Assembly (NCBI GenBank): GCA_947455165.1
Contig: CANGMP010000012.1
Location: 1-34,423, forward strand
Length of the DNA: 34,423 nucleotides
Direction of reading: 5' to 3'
Source: Acidimicrobiaceae bacterium
GTDB taxonomy: Bacteria; Actinomycetota; Acidimicrobiia; Acidimicrobiales; RAAP-2
Below are positions 16,356 through 23,937 of the stretch, piece after piece. The first letter of the stretch is position 1. Each line of letters begins with the position of its first letter. Made by a program: the position numbers and the translations under genes. A model generated the notes under the pieces. That model saw only the letters and a list, made by a program, of their open reading frames with translations. It did no database searches and was not told the origin of the DNA.

Positions 16356-17246
16356 GTGGACTCACGACAGCGGGCGCGCTTCGTGATGATGAAGACGCTC
16401 GCTACCGCCATGGAGTTCGCCCCCGAAAAGGTCGACCGTTGGCTAGGTGAGCAGGTGGCCTCCACCGTTGGTCGATTGACCACGACTCCTCGCTACAACC
16501 TGCGGGAAAATGTGCGCCGTGCAATGAGCGCGCCCGGCGCAGCACCCTCGCCGGCACTACTGGAGCGATTTGTTGATCGAGGCTTTGAGACCTACGGCCG
16601 CTACTGGGCCGAAGGGGCCAAGCTGCCCGCCATCAGCGAGCGCAACATCATGAAGCACTTCGCAATCTCCGAAGGCCTCGAACACATCCAGGCGGCCGCG
16701 GATTCGGGGCGAGGTGTGGTGATTGCTCTGCCGCACATTGGCAGCTGGGAGTGGGGCGGTTCGTTTCTCGCCAAGATTGGCCTCCCTATGAAGGCCGTGG
16801 CCGAAGCGCTCGAGCCACCGGAACTCTTTGACTGGTTCGCCGAGAAGCGTCGATCGATTGGTATCGAAGTCGAAGCGCTCAATGAGTCGGCCGGCACGGT
16901 TCTGCTCTCCACGATTAAGGCCGGCAAGATCGTCGGGCTGCTCTGCGACCGCGATATCCAGGGCAACGGCATTCCCGCCGTGCTGTTGGGTGAAGAGGTG
17001 ACGATTCCGGCCGGCCCGGCGACCCTGGCGCTGCGTACCGGCGCCGTACTCTTGGCCGCCGCCTGTTACGCCGGTCCGGGCGATGGCCACCACGCCGTCA
17101 TCACGCCACCGATTCCGGCTGAGCGCACCGGGAAGCTCCGAGAAGACGTCTCGCGGGTTACCCAGCTGGTGGCCGATGAACTCAGTGGACTGATTCGTCG
17201 TGCGCCCGAGCAGTGGCACGTGCTGCAGCCCCGGTTTGGTGAGTAG
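16356..17246 (+). CDS. patA: Phosphatidylinositol mannoside acyltransferase (PatA-like)
   Basis: A 296-residue protein of the LpxL/PatA lysophospholipid acyltransferase superfamily. It should transfer a fatty acyl chain from acyl-CoA or acyl carrier to the mannose of PIM at the inner face of the membrane. The catalytic HX4(D/E) motif is ALPHIGSWEWGG, His127 with Glu132. Mycobacterial PatA has Asp at the second position as I recall it. Later LLCDRDIQGNGIPAVLLGE and IPAGPATLALRTGA are family features. GTG at 16356 follows the pgsA stop by 4 bp; the longer frame from 16317 lies inside pgsA. pimA follows after 2 bp. Confidence 0.85.
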   Translation: MDSRQRARFVMMKTLATAMEFAPEKVDRWLGEQVASTVGRLTTTPRYNLRENVRRAMSAPGAAPSPALLERFVDRGFETYGRYWAEGAKLPAISERNIMKHFAISEGLEHIQAAADSGRGVVIALPHIGSWEWGGSFLAKIGLPMKAVAEALEPPELFDWFAEKRRSIGIEVEALNESAGTVLLSTIKAGKIVGLLCDRDIQGNGIPAVLLGEEVTIPAGPATLALRTGAVLLAAACYAGPGDGHHAVITPPIPAERTGKLREDVSRVTQLVADELSGLIRRAPEQWHVLQPRFGE

Positions 17247-17248
17247 GA

Positions 17249-18340
17249 GTGAGTGAACTGCGGCGCGTCGCGCTGATTTCACCCTACGCACTCGACATCT
17301 ACGGGGGAGTACAAGAGCAAGTGCTCGGCATGAGTCGTGAACTCGTGCGGCGCGGTCTCGACGTTCTCGTACTGTCGCCCGAGGGTGGTGAACTCATCTC
17401 CGAAACCCCAGCCCGGGTCGAGCGATACGGCGGATGCGTGCGGGTGCCGGCCAACGGATCTCAAGCTCCCATCACGCTGAGCCCAACGGCGTCCAAGCGA
17501 GTGCGTCAAGCCATTGAACGATTCGGTCCCGACGTGGTGCATATCCATGAACCCTTTGCGCCGCTTCTTTCGTACGCCGAGCTTTTTTCGGGGGCCGAGC
17601 GCGCGCGGGTGGGGACCTTCCATCGCTCTGGCGGCGGTCCGGCCTACCAGCTCACCCGACCACTCCTCGTCCTGTTGCTCCGTCAGCTCGACGCCAAGGT
17701 GGCAGTGAGCGATCGGGCCGCAGAGACCCTGCGAGAGGCCACCGGTGCGTCGAGCACCGTTCTCTTCAATGGGTTTGAGATGGACCGCTTCGCGCAGCAG
17801 TCTCGAGACACTGACCCGTTTGCTCTCTTCGTGGGTCGGTTTGAATCACGCAAGGGTGCTCACGTCGCGATCGAGGCCGTGCGGGGGTGGAAGAAGCTTG
17901 GCGGCCCCTCGCTCAAGTTGCTCATTGCCGGTGACGGGCCAGAACGGGAGTCACTGGAGCAACTGGCTGGCGGGGACGACGCCATCACATTCCTCGGCGC
18001 TGTGGACGACACGGTGAAGCGTGATTTGCTCGGCCGAGCCTCGATTCTGATTGCCCCCTCACTCTTCGGCGAGAGTTTCGGCATGACCCTGCTGGAGGGG
18101 ATGGCGAGCGGAGCGGCCGTCGTGGCTTCGGACATCGATGGGTATCGCGAGGCGGCCGGTGGCCACGCCACGCTCTTTACGCCAGATGACGCCACTGATT
18201 TACGCCGGGCTCTTCTCGTGGCGTTGGCCACCTCGCCACGTGCTCGAGACGCAGCTCGCCTCCACGCCGAGAACTGGTCCATGGCCCGATTGATGGACGA
18301 TTATCTGCCCATCTACGAAGCGGCCCTGGCACGCCGGTAG
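17249..18340 (+). CDS. pimA: Phosphatidylinositol alpha-mannosyltransferase
   Basis: GDP-mannose-dependent GT4 enzyme that adds the first mannose to phosphatidylinositol at the cytoplasmic membrane face. The 363-residue protein shows YGGVQEQVLG near 18-27 (acceptor loop), VHIHEPFAPLLS near 97, His125 in GTFH, the donor residues Arg197 and Lys202 in GRFESRKG, and Glu275 in GESFGMTLLEGMASG. The donor and Glu residues fall within one position of the published mycobacterial PimA residues as I recall them. GTG start directly after patA with a GAG-rich ribosome site. Together with pgsA and patA it makes a complete early PIM pathway. The next gene begins 9 bp on. Confidence 0.93.
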   Translation: MSELRRVALISPYALDIYGGVQEQVLGMSRELVRRGLDVLVLSPEGGELISETPARVERYGGCVRVPANGSQAPITLSPTASKRVRQAIERFGPDVVHIHEPFAPLLSYAELFSGAERARVGTFHRSGGGPAYQLTRPLLVLLLRQLDAKVAVSDRAAETLREATGASSTVLFNGFEMDRFAQQSRDTDPFALFVGRFESRKGAHVAIEAVRGWKKLGGPSLKLLIAGDGPERESLEQLAGGDDAITFLGAVDDTVKRDLLGRASILIAPSLFGESFGMTLLEGMASGAAVVASDIDGYREAAGGHATLFTPDDATDLRRALLVALATSPRARDAARLHAENWSMARLMDDYLPIYEAALARR

Positions 18341-18349
18341 CCTTGCCTC

Positions 18350-19255
18350 GTGGCAACGACGAAGAACAACCAGCAGCGACGCCGTTCATCGCAGCGCAGT
18401 CGTGGCCCCCGTCACGTCGAGCCTGTTCTTGACCCGACGTGGAAGAGCCCCTACGCCCCAACGTCCGAAGAGCGTGAGGCCAACTCGGCGCTGATCGGTC
18501 GCTGGAGCCCCGCACTGCTCGGCGAGACGGGAATCGTGGCCCTGCTGGCCATTGTGACGGTGGCCATTGGTCTCGTGCCGATCTACATCTCGCTTGCAGT
18601 CATTGTGGCGTGTGCCGCATTCGTTGTGATGCAAGCCCGCAATATTCAGAGTCGCAAGGAAGCGGCCCACGGCCTCGCCGGCGAGCTCGTTGCAGCCTTT
18701 CCGGTCGGCGGCACCAAGACCGACCGCGTCCGTCTCTCAACGGTCGTCGAGCGCCTCTCGGCCACCTTTGGACTCAGCGACATCAACTGCTTTGTCGTTG
18801 AAGAAGCTGTTCCGAACGCCACCATGGTGGTGGACGGCGAGGGCTACACCCTGATCGTTACGACGGGTCTCATGACCGATGTCGAGCTCATTGAGCTTGA
18901 AGGGGTCGTGGCGCACTGCATGGCCCGTCAGCGCCTCGGGTACCTCGCCTTGCCGGCCATGCTGGCCTCGGCCACCCTGCGTCCGTCTGAACGGGCAAAG
19001 TTTGTGGCCGTGCTTCGCACGTGGGCCTTCCGGGCCGATGAAGTAGCCGCGGCCATGATTCGCTACCCGCTCGGCCTCCAGCGCGCGCTCGAGCGCACCT
19101 CGGCCACGATGGTTCCGGCCAACTCCTATTTCGCCTCCGAGGACTACGCCCGTGCCCGTTGGATCTGGTTCGACCAGCACATTGATGGACAGGAACTCAT
19201 TACTGGCGACGTCGGCGAAGCCAAGACCCGAGCCCAAGCTCTCGAAGAGTGGTAG
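18350..19255 (+). CDS. Membrane protein: degenerate M48 (HtpX-like) peptidase homologue
   Basis: A 301-residue protein. It has a basic N-terminus, two hydrophobic helices (about 55-95) and a C-terminal domain that follows the M48 layout. The zinc-binding HExxH position reads AHCMAR (His189 kept, Glu to Cys, second His to Arg). The downstream EFRAD-type third-ligand motif reads AFRADEVAAAMI, with Ala226 in place of the zinc-binding Glu; the following LGLQRALERTSA matches the HtpX pattern. So the fold is recognisable but zinc chemistry should be lost. It may be a regulatory or scaffold pseudoprotease. GTG start 9 bp after pimA, so part of the PIM operon. Function is unknown. Confidence 0.7.
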   Translation: MATTKNNQQRRRSSQRSRGPRHVEPVLDPTWKSPYAPTSEEREANSALIGRWSPALLGETGIVALLAIVTVAIGLVPIYISLAVIVACAAFVVMQARNIQSRKEAAHGLAGELVAAFPVGGTKTDRVRLSTVVERLSATFGLSDINCFVVEEAVPNATMVVDGEGYTLIVTTGLMTDVELIELEGVVAHCMARQRLGYLALPAMLASATLRPSERAKFVAVLRTWAFRADEVAAAMIRYPLGLQRALERTSATMVPANSYFASEDYARARWIWFDQHIDGQELITGDVGEAKTRAQALEEW

Positions 19256-19267
19256 GGGTTGCACCGT

Positions 19268-19273
19268 TAGGGT
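19268..19273 (+). promoter_or_regulatory. -10 box for pdxS-pdxT
   Basis: TAGGGT lies six bases before the pdxS ATG in the 24-bp gap, with no Shine-Dalgarno, predicting a leaderless mRNA. The hexamer resembles TAGGCT at the rel and pgsA starts. No -35 match is seen. Confidence 0.5.
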
Positions 19274-19279
19274 GTAGCC

Positions 19280-20176
19280 ATGACTTCGCACGAAAACTCT
19301 GGCTCAATTGGCACTGCTCGCGTTAAGCGGGGACTGGCCGACATGCTTCGCGGAGGCGTCATCATGGACGTCGTTAACCCCGAGCAGGCTCGCATCGCTG
19401 AGGACGCCGGCGCTGTTGCCGTGATGGCCCTCGAGCGCGTTCCCTCCGACATTCGTCGAGACGGCGGCGTTGCTCGCATGAGTGACCCCCAGATGATCCA
19501 AGAGATTCAGGCCACCGTAACGATTCCTGTGATGGCCAAGTCTCGAATTGGACACTTCGCCGAAGCGCAGATCTTGCAGGCGCTCGACGTTGACTACATC
19601 GACGAGTCCGAAGTCTTGACCCCGGCTGATGAGGTCAACCACATCGACAAGTGGGGCTTCACCGTGCCCTTCGTCTGTGGCGCCACCAACCTCGGCGAAG
19701 CGCTTCGTCGCATCGGCGAAGGCGCCTGCATGATCCGCTCCAAGGGTGAGGCCGGCACTGGCAACATCGTTGAGGCCGTTCGCCACCTGCGCACGATCAA
19801 CCAGGCGATTCGCATGCTGCAGTTGGCTGACGAGGCCGAGCTCTACGCCATGGCCAAGGACCTCCAGGCTCCTCTGCCACTCGTCCAGGAAGTTGCCGCC
19901 GCTGGCAAGCTTCCCGTTCCACTCTTCTGTGCTGGTGGTATCTCGACACCGGCCGACGCCGCCCTCGTACTCCAGCTCGGCGCCGAAGCCGTCTTTGTCG
20001 GTTCGGGCATCTTTAAGAGCGACGACCCCGAGCGCATGGCTAAGGCCATCGTCGAGGCGACCACGCACTACCAGGACGCTGCCGTGGTGGCTCGCGTTTC
20101 GACTGGACTGGGCGCGGCAATGAAGGGCTTCGAAACGGCCACCCTCGAGCAGCGTCTCAGCGAGCGCGGCTGGTAA
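19280..20176 (+). CDS. pdxS: Pyridoxal 5'-phosphate synthase, PdxS subunit
   Basis: Synthase subunit that builds pyridoxal 5'-phosphate from ribose 5-phosphate, glyceraldehyde 3-phosphate and ammonia delivered by PdxT. The 298-residue (beta/alpha)8 protein has [20 protein letters not shown] (Asp30), [20 protein letters not shown], Lys87 in [10 protein letters not shown] (the Schiff-base lysine by family), and [14 protein letters not shown] near the C-terminus. ATG start, with a likely leaderless promoter just upstream. Its TAA overlaps the pdxT ATG by one base (TAATG). Confidence 0.97.
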   Translation: MTSHENSGSIGTARVKRGLADMLRGGVIMDVVNPEQARIAEDAGAVAVMALERVPSDIRRDGGVARMSDPQMIQEIQATVTIPVMAKSRIGHFAEAQILQALDVDYIDESEVLTPADEVNHIDKWGFTVPFVCGATNLGEALRRIGEGACMIRSKGEAGTGNIVEAVRHLRTINQAIRMLQLADEAELYAMAKDLQAPLPLVQEVAAAGKLPVPLFCAGGISTPADAALVLQLGAEAVFVGSGIFKSDDPERMAKAIVEATTHYQDAAVVARVSTGLGAAMKGFETATLEQRLSERGW

Positions 20177-20754
20177 TGCCACGCGTCGGTGTGCTCGCCC
20201 TCCAAGGGGACGTCCGAGAACACACCGCATCACTTCAACGCCTCGGTATTGAACCGCTGCTAGTCAAGACTCCCGAACAGCTCGCCTTGGTTGACGCTCT
20301 GGTGTTGCCCGGTGGTGAATCAACGGCCATTGCCCACCTACTCATCACATCTGGGCTTCGTGAGCCACTGCAAGAACGACTGAACTCCGGAATGCCGGCC
20401 TTTGGCACCTGCGCCGGACTGATTGCTCTGTCGAGCGAAGTGCTCGATGGCCGGGCCGATCAGTGGTCGTTTCACGCTCTCGATGTCTCGGTGCGCCGAA
20501 ACGGGTACGGGCGGCAGGTGGCCTCGTTTGAGACTCCCGTTGAGCTTTCAACCGGCGACCTCGTGCCCGGCGTCTTTATTCGGGCGCCCCGAATTGAGCG
20601 CTTTGGCGATTCGGTCGAGGTGCTCGCCACGCACGATCACGGTGACGGAGCCCATCCGGTCCTCGTCCGCCAGGGTGCCGTGTGGGGCTGTTCATTTCAC
20701 CCCGAACTGACGTCAAACACGGTGATTCACGAGATATTTGTCAAGGCGCTCTAG
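20176..20754 (+). CDS. pdxT: Pyridoxal 5'-phosphate synthase, glutaminase subunit PdxT
   Basis: Class I glutamine amidotransferase that hydrolyses glutamine and channels ammonia to PdxS. The 192-residue protein has GGESTAIAHLL near 47, the nucleophile Cys79 in AFGTCAGLI, and His175 and Glu177 in FHPELTSNT, completing the catalytic triad. It is translationally coupled to pdxS by a TAATG overlap. A perfect 8-bp AT-rich hairpin follows 6 bp after its stop. Confidence 0.96.
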   Translation: MPRVGVLALQGDVREHTASLQRLGIEPLLVKTPEQLALVDALVLPGGESTAIAHLLITSGLREPLQERLNSGMPAFGTCAGLIALSSEVLDGRADQWSFHALDVSVRRNGYGRQVASFETPVELSTGDLVPGVFIRAPRIERFGDSVEVLATHDHGDGAHPVLVRQGAVWGCSFHPELTSNTVIHEIFVKAL

Positions 20755-20760
20755 GGAAGC

Positions 20761-20791
20761 AGAGATATTTCGCATATCTCTTGTAATTTTT
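20761..20791 (+). terminator. Hairpin with T-run after pdxT
   Basis: AGAGATAT (20761-20768) and ATATCTCT (20774-20781) form a perfect 8-bp stem with a five-base loop, followed by TGTAATTTTT. It looks like an intrinsic terminator for pdxS-pdxT, although the stem is AT-rich and the T-run is interrupted. It could instead be a regulatory hairpin in the leader of the following surface-protein gene. Confidence 0.5.
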
Positions 20792-20833
20792 AAGGGTCTG
20801 CTGACAGTAACGATGCAGAAGGGAAGTGATTTC

Positions 20834-21982
20834 ATGATTCGCAGCGTTCGCTCAGTAGCTTCAGGGCTCCTCATCGCCGGGGTGGTGCTCTTGACCCCGG
20901 CTCTTGCTCAGGCCGAGACCGCGGTTCCGGTAATCACCGACATCTCGGTCCAAAACGGCAACGACATCGCCATTGCCTTTACAAACGATGTCGCCGACGT
21001 TGTCTCGGTCGACGTTGTTCTTTTTGACGAATCTGGCAACATCGTCGCTACCGACAGCGTCGAGACAACGGCTACCTCTGACATCTTTACCTCGGTGGCG
21101 GCCGGCGCTGGATACACCGTGCAGGTTGTGGACCACACCTCGGGTGACGATCTCGTCTCACAACTCTCAGACTCCGTGGCAATCCCTGTCGTTGATCCCA
21201 TGCCCTACTCATTGGGCGTTGATCCCTCAACGGCAACCGTCTCGCTTAATGGAGACGCAAGTGGTTGGACAATCTCCTTCGTATCGCCTGTCGACTATGC
21301 CGGCGCCGCCGCATTTGTCGTTTCGACAGCCGATGGTTCTTCCTGCACCGCATACGGTGACGCCGCGTCGCAGGGCAGCACCGTGAGCTGTGATGTACCG
21401 CTCCTGACCGACCCGAACGAACAGCCGGTCGTGACCTCGATTGACTACGTCTTGATGCCGATCAACTACTACCACGAGCCAATTTCGGTTGACGTAACAA
21501 CGGCCATCATTGTGCTCAACGACGACGGAAGTGGATGGACGGTCTCGTTCCCCGAGCCGGCCGGCGCCACTGAGGGTATGCCCTTCGTAGTCACGTCGCA
21601 AGACGGCGCCGACAGCTGCTTCGCCACGGCAACCGGCGTAGAGGGTGCCACGATTTCGTGCGACCTCAACCTGCTCGAGGACCCGACGGTCCAGCCGACC
21701 ATCTCCTCGATATCCAGTATCCAGGTCATGTACTACGCCCGTGGCGGCGTTGGTAATGGCGGCGTAACGACCAGCACCGTTCCTGGAATCACGCCCATTG
21801 AGGCCTACGCCTCAGGCCCACAGGTTCGCGACAAGAGTGTGACACTGACTGCTCCTAAGACAGTTGCCTCGCACCCAAGCGTGCTCGGAATGATTCTCGG
21901 CTTGGTCGCCATGCTGATTCTCTCGATCGGTATGGGTTGGGCTCGCTGGCGCCGCCAGGCCCACCTGCAACGCCTGCACTAA
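20834..21982 (+). CDS. Secreted, membrane-anchored repeat protein of unknown function
   Basis: I do not recognise a named family. From ATG 20834 (Shine-Dalgarno-like GAAGGGAAG upstream) the protein has 382 residues. It has a signal peptide (MIRSVRS, a hydrophobic core, then ALAQA and probable cleavage after residue 27). A fibronectin-type-III-like domain follows (about 30-120). Then come two tandem repeats of about 85 residues, each with SGWT(I/V)SF and a cysteine pair. A Gly/Ser/Thr linker leads to one transmembrane helix (about 347-368) and a basic cytoplasmic tail WARWRRQ. It should be displayed on the cell surface with a small tail inside. The gene sits alone between pdxT and yebC and has its own upstream and downstream gaps. 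An in-frame ATG at 20813 is an alternative start. Confidence 0.75.
   Translation: MIRSVRSVASGLLIAGVVLLTPALAQAETAVPVITDISVQNGNDIAIAFTNDVADVVSVDVVLFDESGNIVATDSVETTATSDIFTSVAAGAGYTVQVVDHTSGDDLVSQLSDSVAIPVVDPMPYSLGVDPSTATVSLNGDASGWTISFVSPVDYAGAAAFVVSTADGSSCTAYGDAASQGSTVSCDVPLLTDPNEQPVVTSIDYVLMPINYYHEPISVDVTTAIIVLNDDGSGWTVSFPEPAGATEGMPFVVTSQDGADSCFATATGVEGATISCDLNLLEDPTVQPTISSISSIQVMYYARGGVGNGGVTTSTVPGITPIEAYASGPQVRDKSVTLTAPKTVASHPSVLGMILGLVAMLILSIGMGWARWRRQAHLQRLH
21205..21735 (+). repeat. Two tandem protein repeats (about 255 bp each)
   Basis: Repeat 1 spans about 21205-21460 and repeat 2 about 21476-21735. Both read V/D-x-T-A-x-(V/I)-x-L-N, then SGWT(I/V)SF, then a hydrophobic FVV(S/T), a cysteine (SSC or DSC), 13-14 residues, then SCD, LL(T/E)DP, QP and a Ser/Ile-rich end. 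The order and spacing of the two cysteines match, suggesting one disulphide per domain. The nucleotide identity is only partial, so the duplication is not recent. Confidence 0.75.
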
Positions 21983-22061
21983 AGCGCCACATGGTCGGGG
22001 GAGTTGTGAGACTCCTGCAATGTCCTTGTAAAGTGGGTAGGCCTTTGACGTAGGAGGAAGC
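21983..22061 (+). promoter_or_regulatory. Upstream region of yebC
   Basis: This 79-bp gap holds an inverted repeat GGAGT-tgtgag-ACTCC (22000-22015). It also has a possible promoter, TTGTGA (22004-22009) and TAAAGT (22029-22034) separated by 19 bp, and a strong Shine-Dalgarno TAGGAGGA at 22051-22058 before the yebC ATG. The inverted repeat overlaps the -35 and lacks a T-run, so it could be an operator or chance. Confidence 0.35.
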
Positions 22062-22811
22062 ATGTCAGGCCACTCAAAATGGGCGACGACAAAGCACCGT
22101 AAGGGTGCCCAGGACCGTGCCCGCGCCAAGTTGTTCGCCAAGCTCATTCGCCAGGTCGAAGTAGCAGTTCGCGAAGGTGGCCCCGACGTCAACTCCAACG
22201 CCGCACTTCGTACCGCGTTCCAAAAGGCCCGCGACGGATCGGTGCCGATTGACACCATTGAGCGCGCTGTCAAGCGTGCCTCGGGCGACCTCGACGGCGT
22301 TCGCTACGAAGCCGTGACCTACGAGGGCTACGGTCCCAACGGCATTGCGATCCTCGTGGAGAGCCTCACCGACAACCGCAACCGCACCAGCGCTGAGGTT
22401 CGCGCTGTCTTTTCTAAGAACGGTGGCGCCATTGCCGAGCCCGGCTCGGTGTCGTGGCAGTTCGACCGCAAGGGCTCAATTGAAGTCCCCGGTTCCATGG
22501 ACGAGGAGGCACTCCTCGAGACCGTCATGGAAGTCGGTGGCGAGAACCTGACCAGCAACGGCGAGAACTTCCTCATCACCACGGAAGCATCCGAGACGGC
22601 GGCCGTTCGCGAAGCACTCGAAGAGGCCAGTGTGAAGGTGCTCAGTTCAGACCTGATCATGGTGCCCCAGAACTTCATTGAAATCACCGATGAAAACGAC
22701 GCCAAGAAGGTTCTGCGACTCATGGAGGCCATTGACGACCTCGACGACGTCCAGAACGTCTACGCCAACTTCGACATCCCCGACGCGATTCTCGCGACCT
22801 ACGAGGGTTAA
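22062..22811 (+). CDS. yebC: YebC/TACO1 family protein
   Basis: A 249-residue member of the YebC family. It begins SGHSKWATTKHRKGAQD and continues ARAKLFAKLIRQVEVAVREG, the family signature, followed by the three-domain layout ending in an acidic ANFDIPDAILATYEG. It was long annotated as a transcription regulator (PmpR-like). More recent work on the family points to a ribosome-associated role in easing translation of difficult sequences such as proline stretches. It lies directly before ruvC, a very common bacterial neighbourhood. The strong Shine-Dalgarno contrasts with the leaderless starts nearby. Confidence 0.95.
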   Translation: MSGHSKWATTKHRKGAQDRARAKLFAKLIRQVEVAVREGGPDVNSNAALRTAFQKARDGSVPIDTIERAVKRASGDLDGVRYEAVTYEGYGPNGIAILVESLTDNRNRTSAEVRAVFSKNGGAIAEPGSVSWQFDRKGSIEVPGSMDEEALLETVMEVGGENLTSNGENFLITTEASETAAVREALEEASVKVLSSDLIMVPQNFIEITDENDAKKVLRLMEAIDDLDDVQNVYANFDIPDAILATYEG

Positions 22812-22839
22812 AAACCTCCAAATAGTCGTACATTCGGAG

Positions 22840-22845
22840 TACTAT
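22840..22845 (+). promoter_or_regulatory. -10 box for ruvC
   Basis: TACTAT lies seven bases before the ruvC ATG and matches TANNNT. It predicts transcription start at or next to the ATG, so a leaderless ruvCAB mRNA. It abuts the LexA box. The -35 is not evident. Confidence 0.55.
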
Positions 22846-22860
22846 CGAACATATGTTCGT
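22845..22860 (+). promoter_or_regulatory. LexA (SOS) box overlapping the ruvC start codon
   Basis: The sequence TCGAACATATGTTCGT contains the perfect palindrome CGAAC-ATAT-GTTCG, matching the Gram-positive/actinobacterial LexA operator (CGAAC N4 GTTCG). The ruvC ATG lies inside the palindrome (22853-22855), and the box touches the -10 hexamer. Bound LexA would cover the transcription start, so ruvCAB should be induced by DNA damage. Confidence 0.82.
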
Positions 22861-23362
22861 AGTCGGAATCGACCCAGGTCTAACGCGATGTGGCTTTGGC
22901 CTCGTTTCGGCCGACCTTGCGGCCGCCGAGACCTTTGAGGCCCGAGCGGCTGGGGTTCTCGAAACGAATCCTTCCGATCCCGTCGAGATTCGCTTGGCGG
23001 CACTGCATCGAGACCTTGTAGAACTCTTTGCCGATCTGTCACCCGACGCAGTGGTCGTTGAAAAGGTCTTCTTTCAACGCAACGCCAAGACGGCCATTCC
23101 GGTCGCCCAGGCCAGCGGTATTGCAATCGCGCTGGCCGGTATTCGAGGTATTCCTGTCGTCCAGTACACCTCGCAAGAGGTGAAGCTGGCCGTGACGGGA
23201 TTTGGCAATGCCGACAAGTCTCAGGTCCAAGCCATGGTCGCCCAACGGTGTCGATTGCTCGAAGTTCCTAAACCTCCCGACGCCGCCGACGCGCTAGCGC
23301 TGGCCATGTGTCATTTGATGAATCTCCGTACTGCGGCTCGCATGAAGGTGGCAACGCCGTGA
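22853..23362 (+). CDS. ruvC: Crossover junction endodeoxyribonuclease RuvC
   Basis: Resolves Holliday junctions by paired nicking, with RuvAB. The 169-residue protein has the RNase H-like active site: Asp7 in VGIDPGLTRCG, Glu70 in VVVEKVFFQ, and Asp143/Asp146 in PPDAADALALAMCH. The start ATG sits inside a LexA box with a -10 hexamer seven bases before it. Its TGA overlaps the ruvA GTG. Homology starts at the very first residues, which supports this start. Confidence 0.97.
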   Translation: MFVVGIDPGLTRCGFGLVSADLAAAETFEARAAGVLETNPSDPVEIRLAALHRDLVELFADLSPDAVVVEKVFFQRNAKTAIPVAQASGIAIALAGIRGIPVVQYTSQEVKLAVTGFGNADKSQVQAMVAQRCRLLEVPKPPDAADALALAMCHLMNLRTAARMKVATP

Positions 23363-23937
23363 TTGGTTGGCTATCGGGACAGATCGTTACTCGGACTGAC
23401 GGCACGTTGACGGTCAACGTGGGTGGCGTCGGCTACGACGTCATCGTGCCTGGCCATCTCTTTGCCGCGGGAGTACAAGGTGACGAGGTCACCCTGTTTG
23501 TGCACACCAGTGTCCGTGAGGATGCCATCACGCTGTACGGGTTCGAAAGTGAAGAGGATCGCTCGATGTTCCGTCTGCTTCTCTCGACCCCTGGAGTCGG
23601 TCCGGCGACGGCCCTTGGGGCGCTGTCGACGATGTCTATTGGAACGCTTATTGCCGCGATCTATGCCGAGGACACGACGACGATTTCCACCATTCCCGGT
23701 ATCGGCAAGAAGACGGCCGCCCGTCTGATCCTCGAACTGGCCGGACGACTCCCGCAGCTCGAGGGACTGGTCGCCAAGCGGGTCGTCGCTCGACCTGGCA
23801 CTAGCGACCTCGAGGCGGCCCTCAAATCGCTTGGATACGGCGTGGCCGAAATTCGAGAGGCGCTCAGTTCGGTCGATCTGCCCGACAACGAAGCCGACGC
23901 ACTGCGGGTGGCCCTGCGACAGTTGGGTACACGATGA
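23359..23937 (+). CDS. ruvA: Holliday junction branch migration protein RuvA
   Basis: Tetrameric junction-binding protein that loads RuvB. From GTG 23359 it has 192 residues: an N-terminal OB-fold domain (IGWLSGQIVTRTDGTLTVNV), helix-hairpin-helix motifs (LLSTPGVGPATALGAL and ISTIPGIGKKTAARLILEL) and a C-terminal RuvB-binding domain (DLEAALKSLGYGVAEIREAL). The longer frame from 23308 lies inside ruvC. GTGA overlap with ruvC and ATGA overlap with ruvB indicate coupled translation of ruvCAB. Confidence 0.97.
   Translation: MIGWLSGQIVTRTDGTLTVNVGGVGYDVIVPGHLFAAGVQGDEVTLFVHTSVREDAITLYGFESEEDRSMFRLLLSTPGVGPATALGALSTMSIGTLIAAIYAEDTTTISTIPGIGKKTAARLILELAGRLPQLEGLVAKRVVARPGTSDLEAALKSLGYGVAEIREALSSVDLPDNEADALRVALRQLGTR

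Noticed and set aside
7000..18300. The several GT4 genes as recent tandem duplicates
   Set aside because: Their N-terminal domains differ strongly and only family motifs are shared, so they are distinct enzymes rather than recent copies.
19304..20233. Long minus-strand open frame (309 codons) opposite pdxS
   Set aside because: It mirrors pdxS/pdxT coding sequence, contains low-complexity Val/Asp/Gly runs and no known motif.
22803..22818. Imperfect inverted repeat GAGG...CCTC at the yebC stop as a terminator
   Set aside because: The stem is four pairs with a mismatch next to it and there is no T-run; it overlaps the yebC stop codon.
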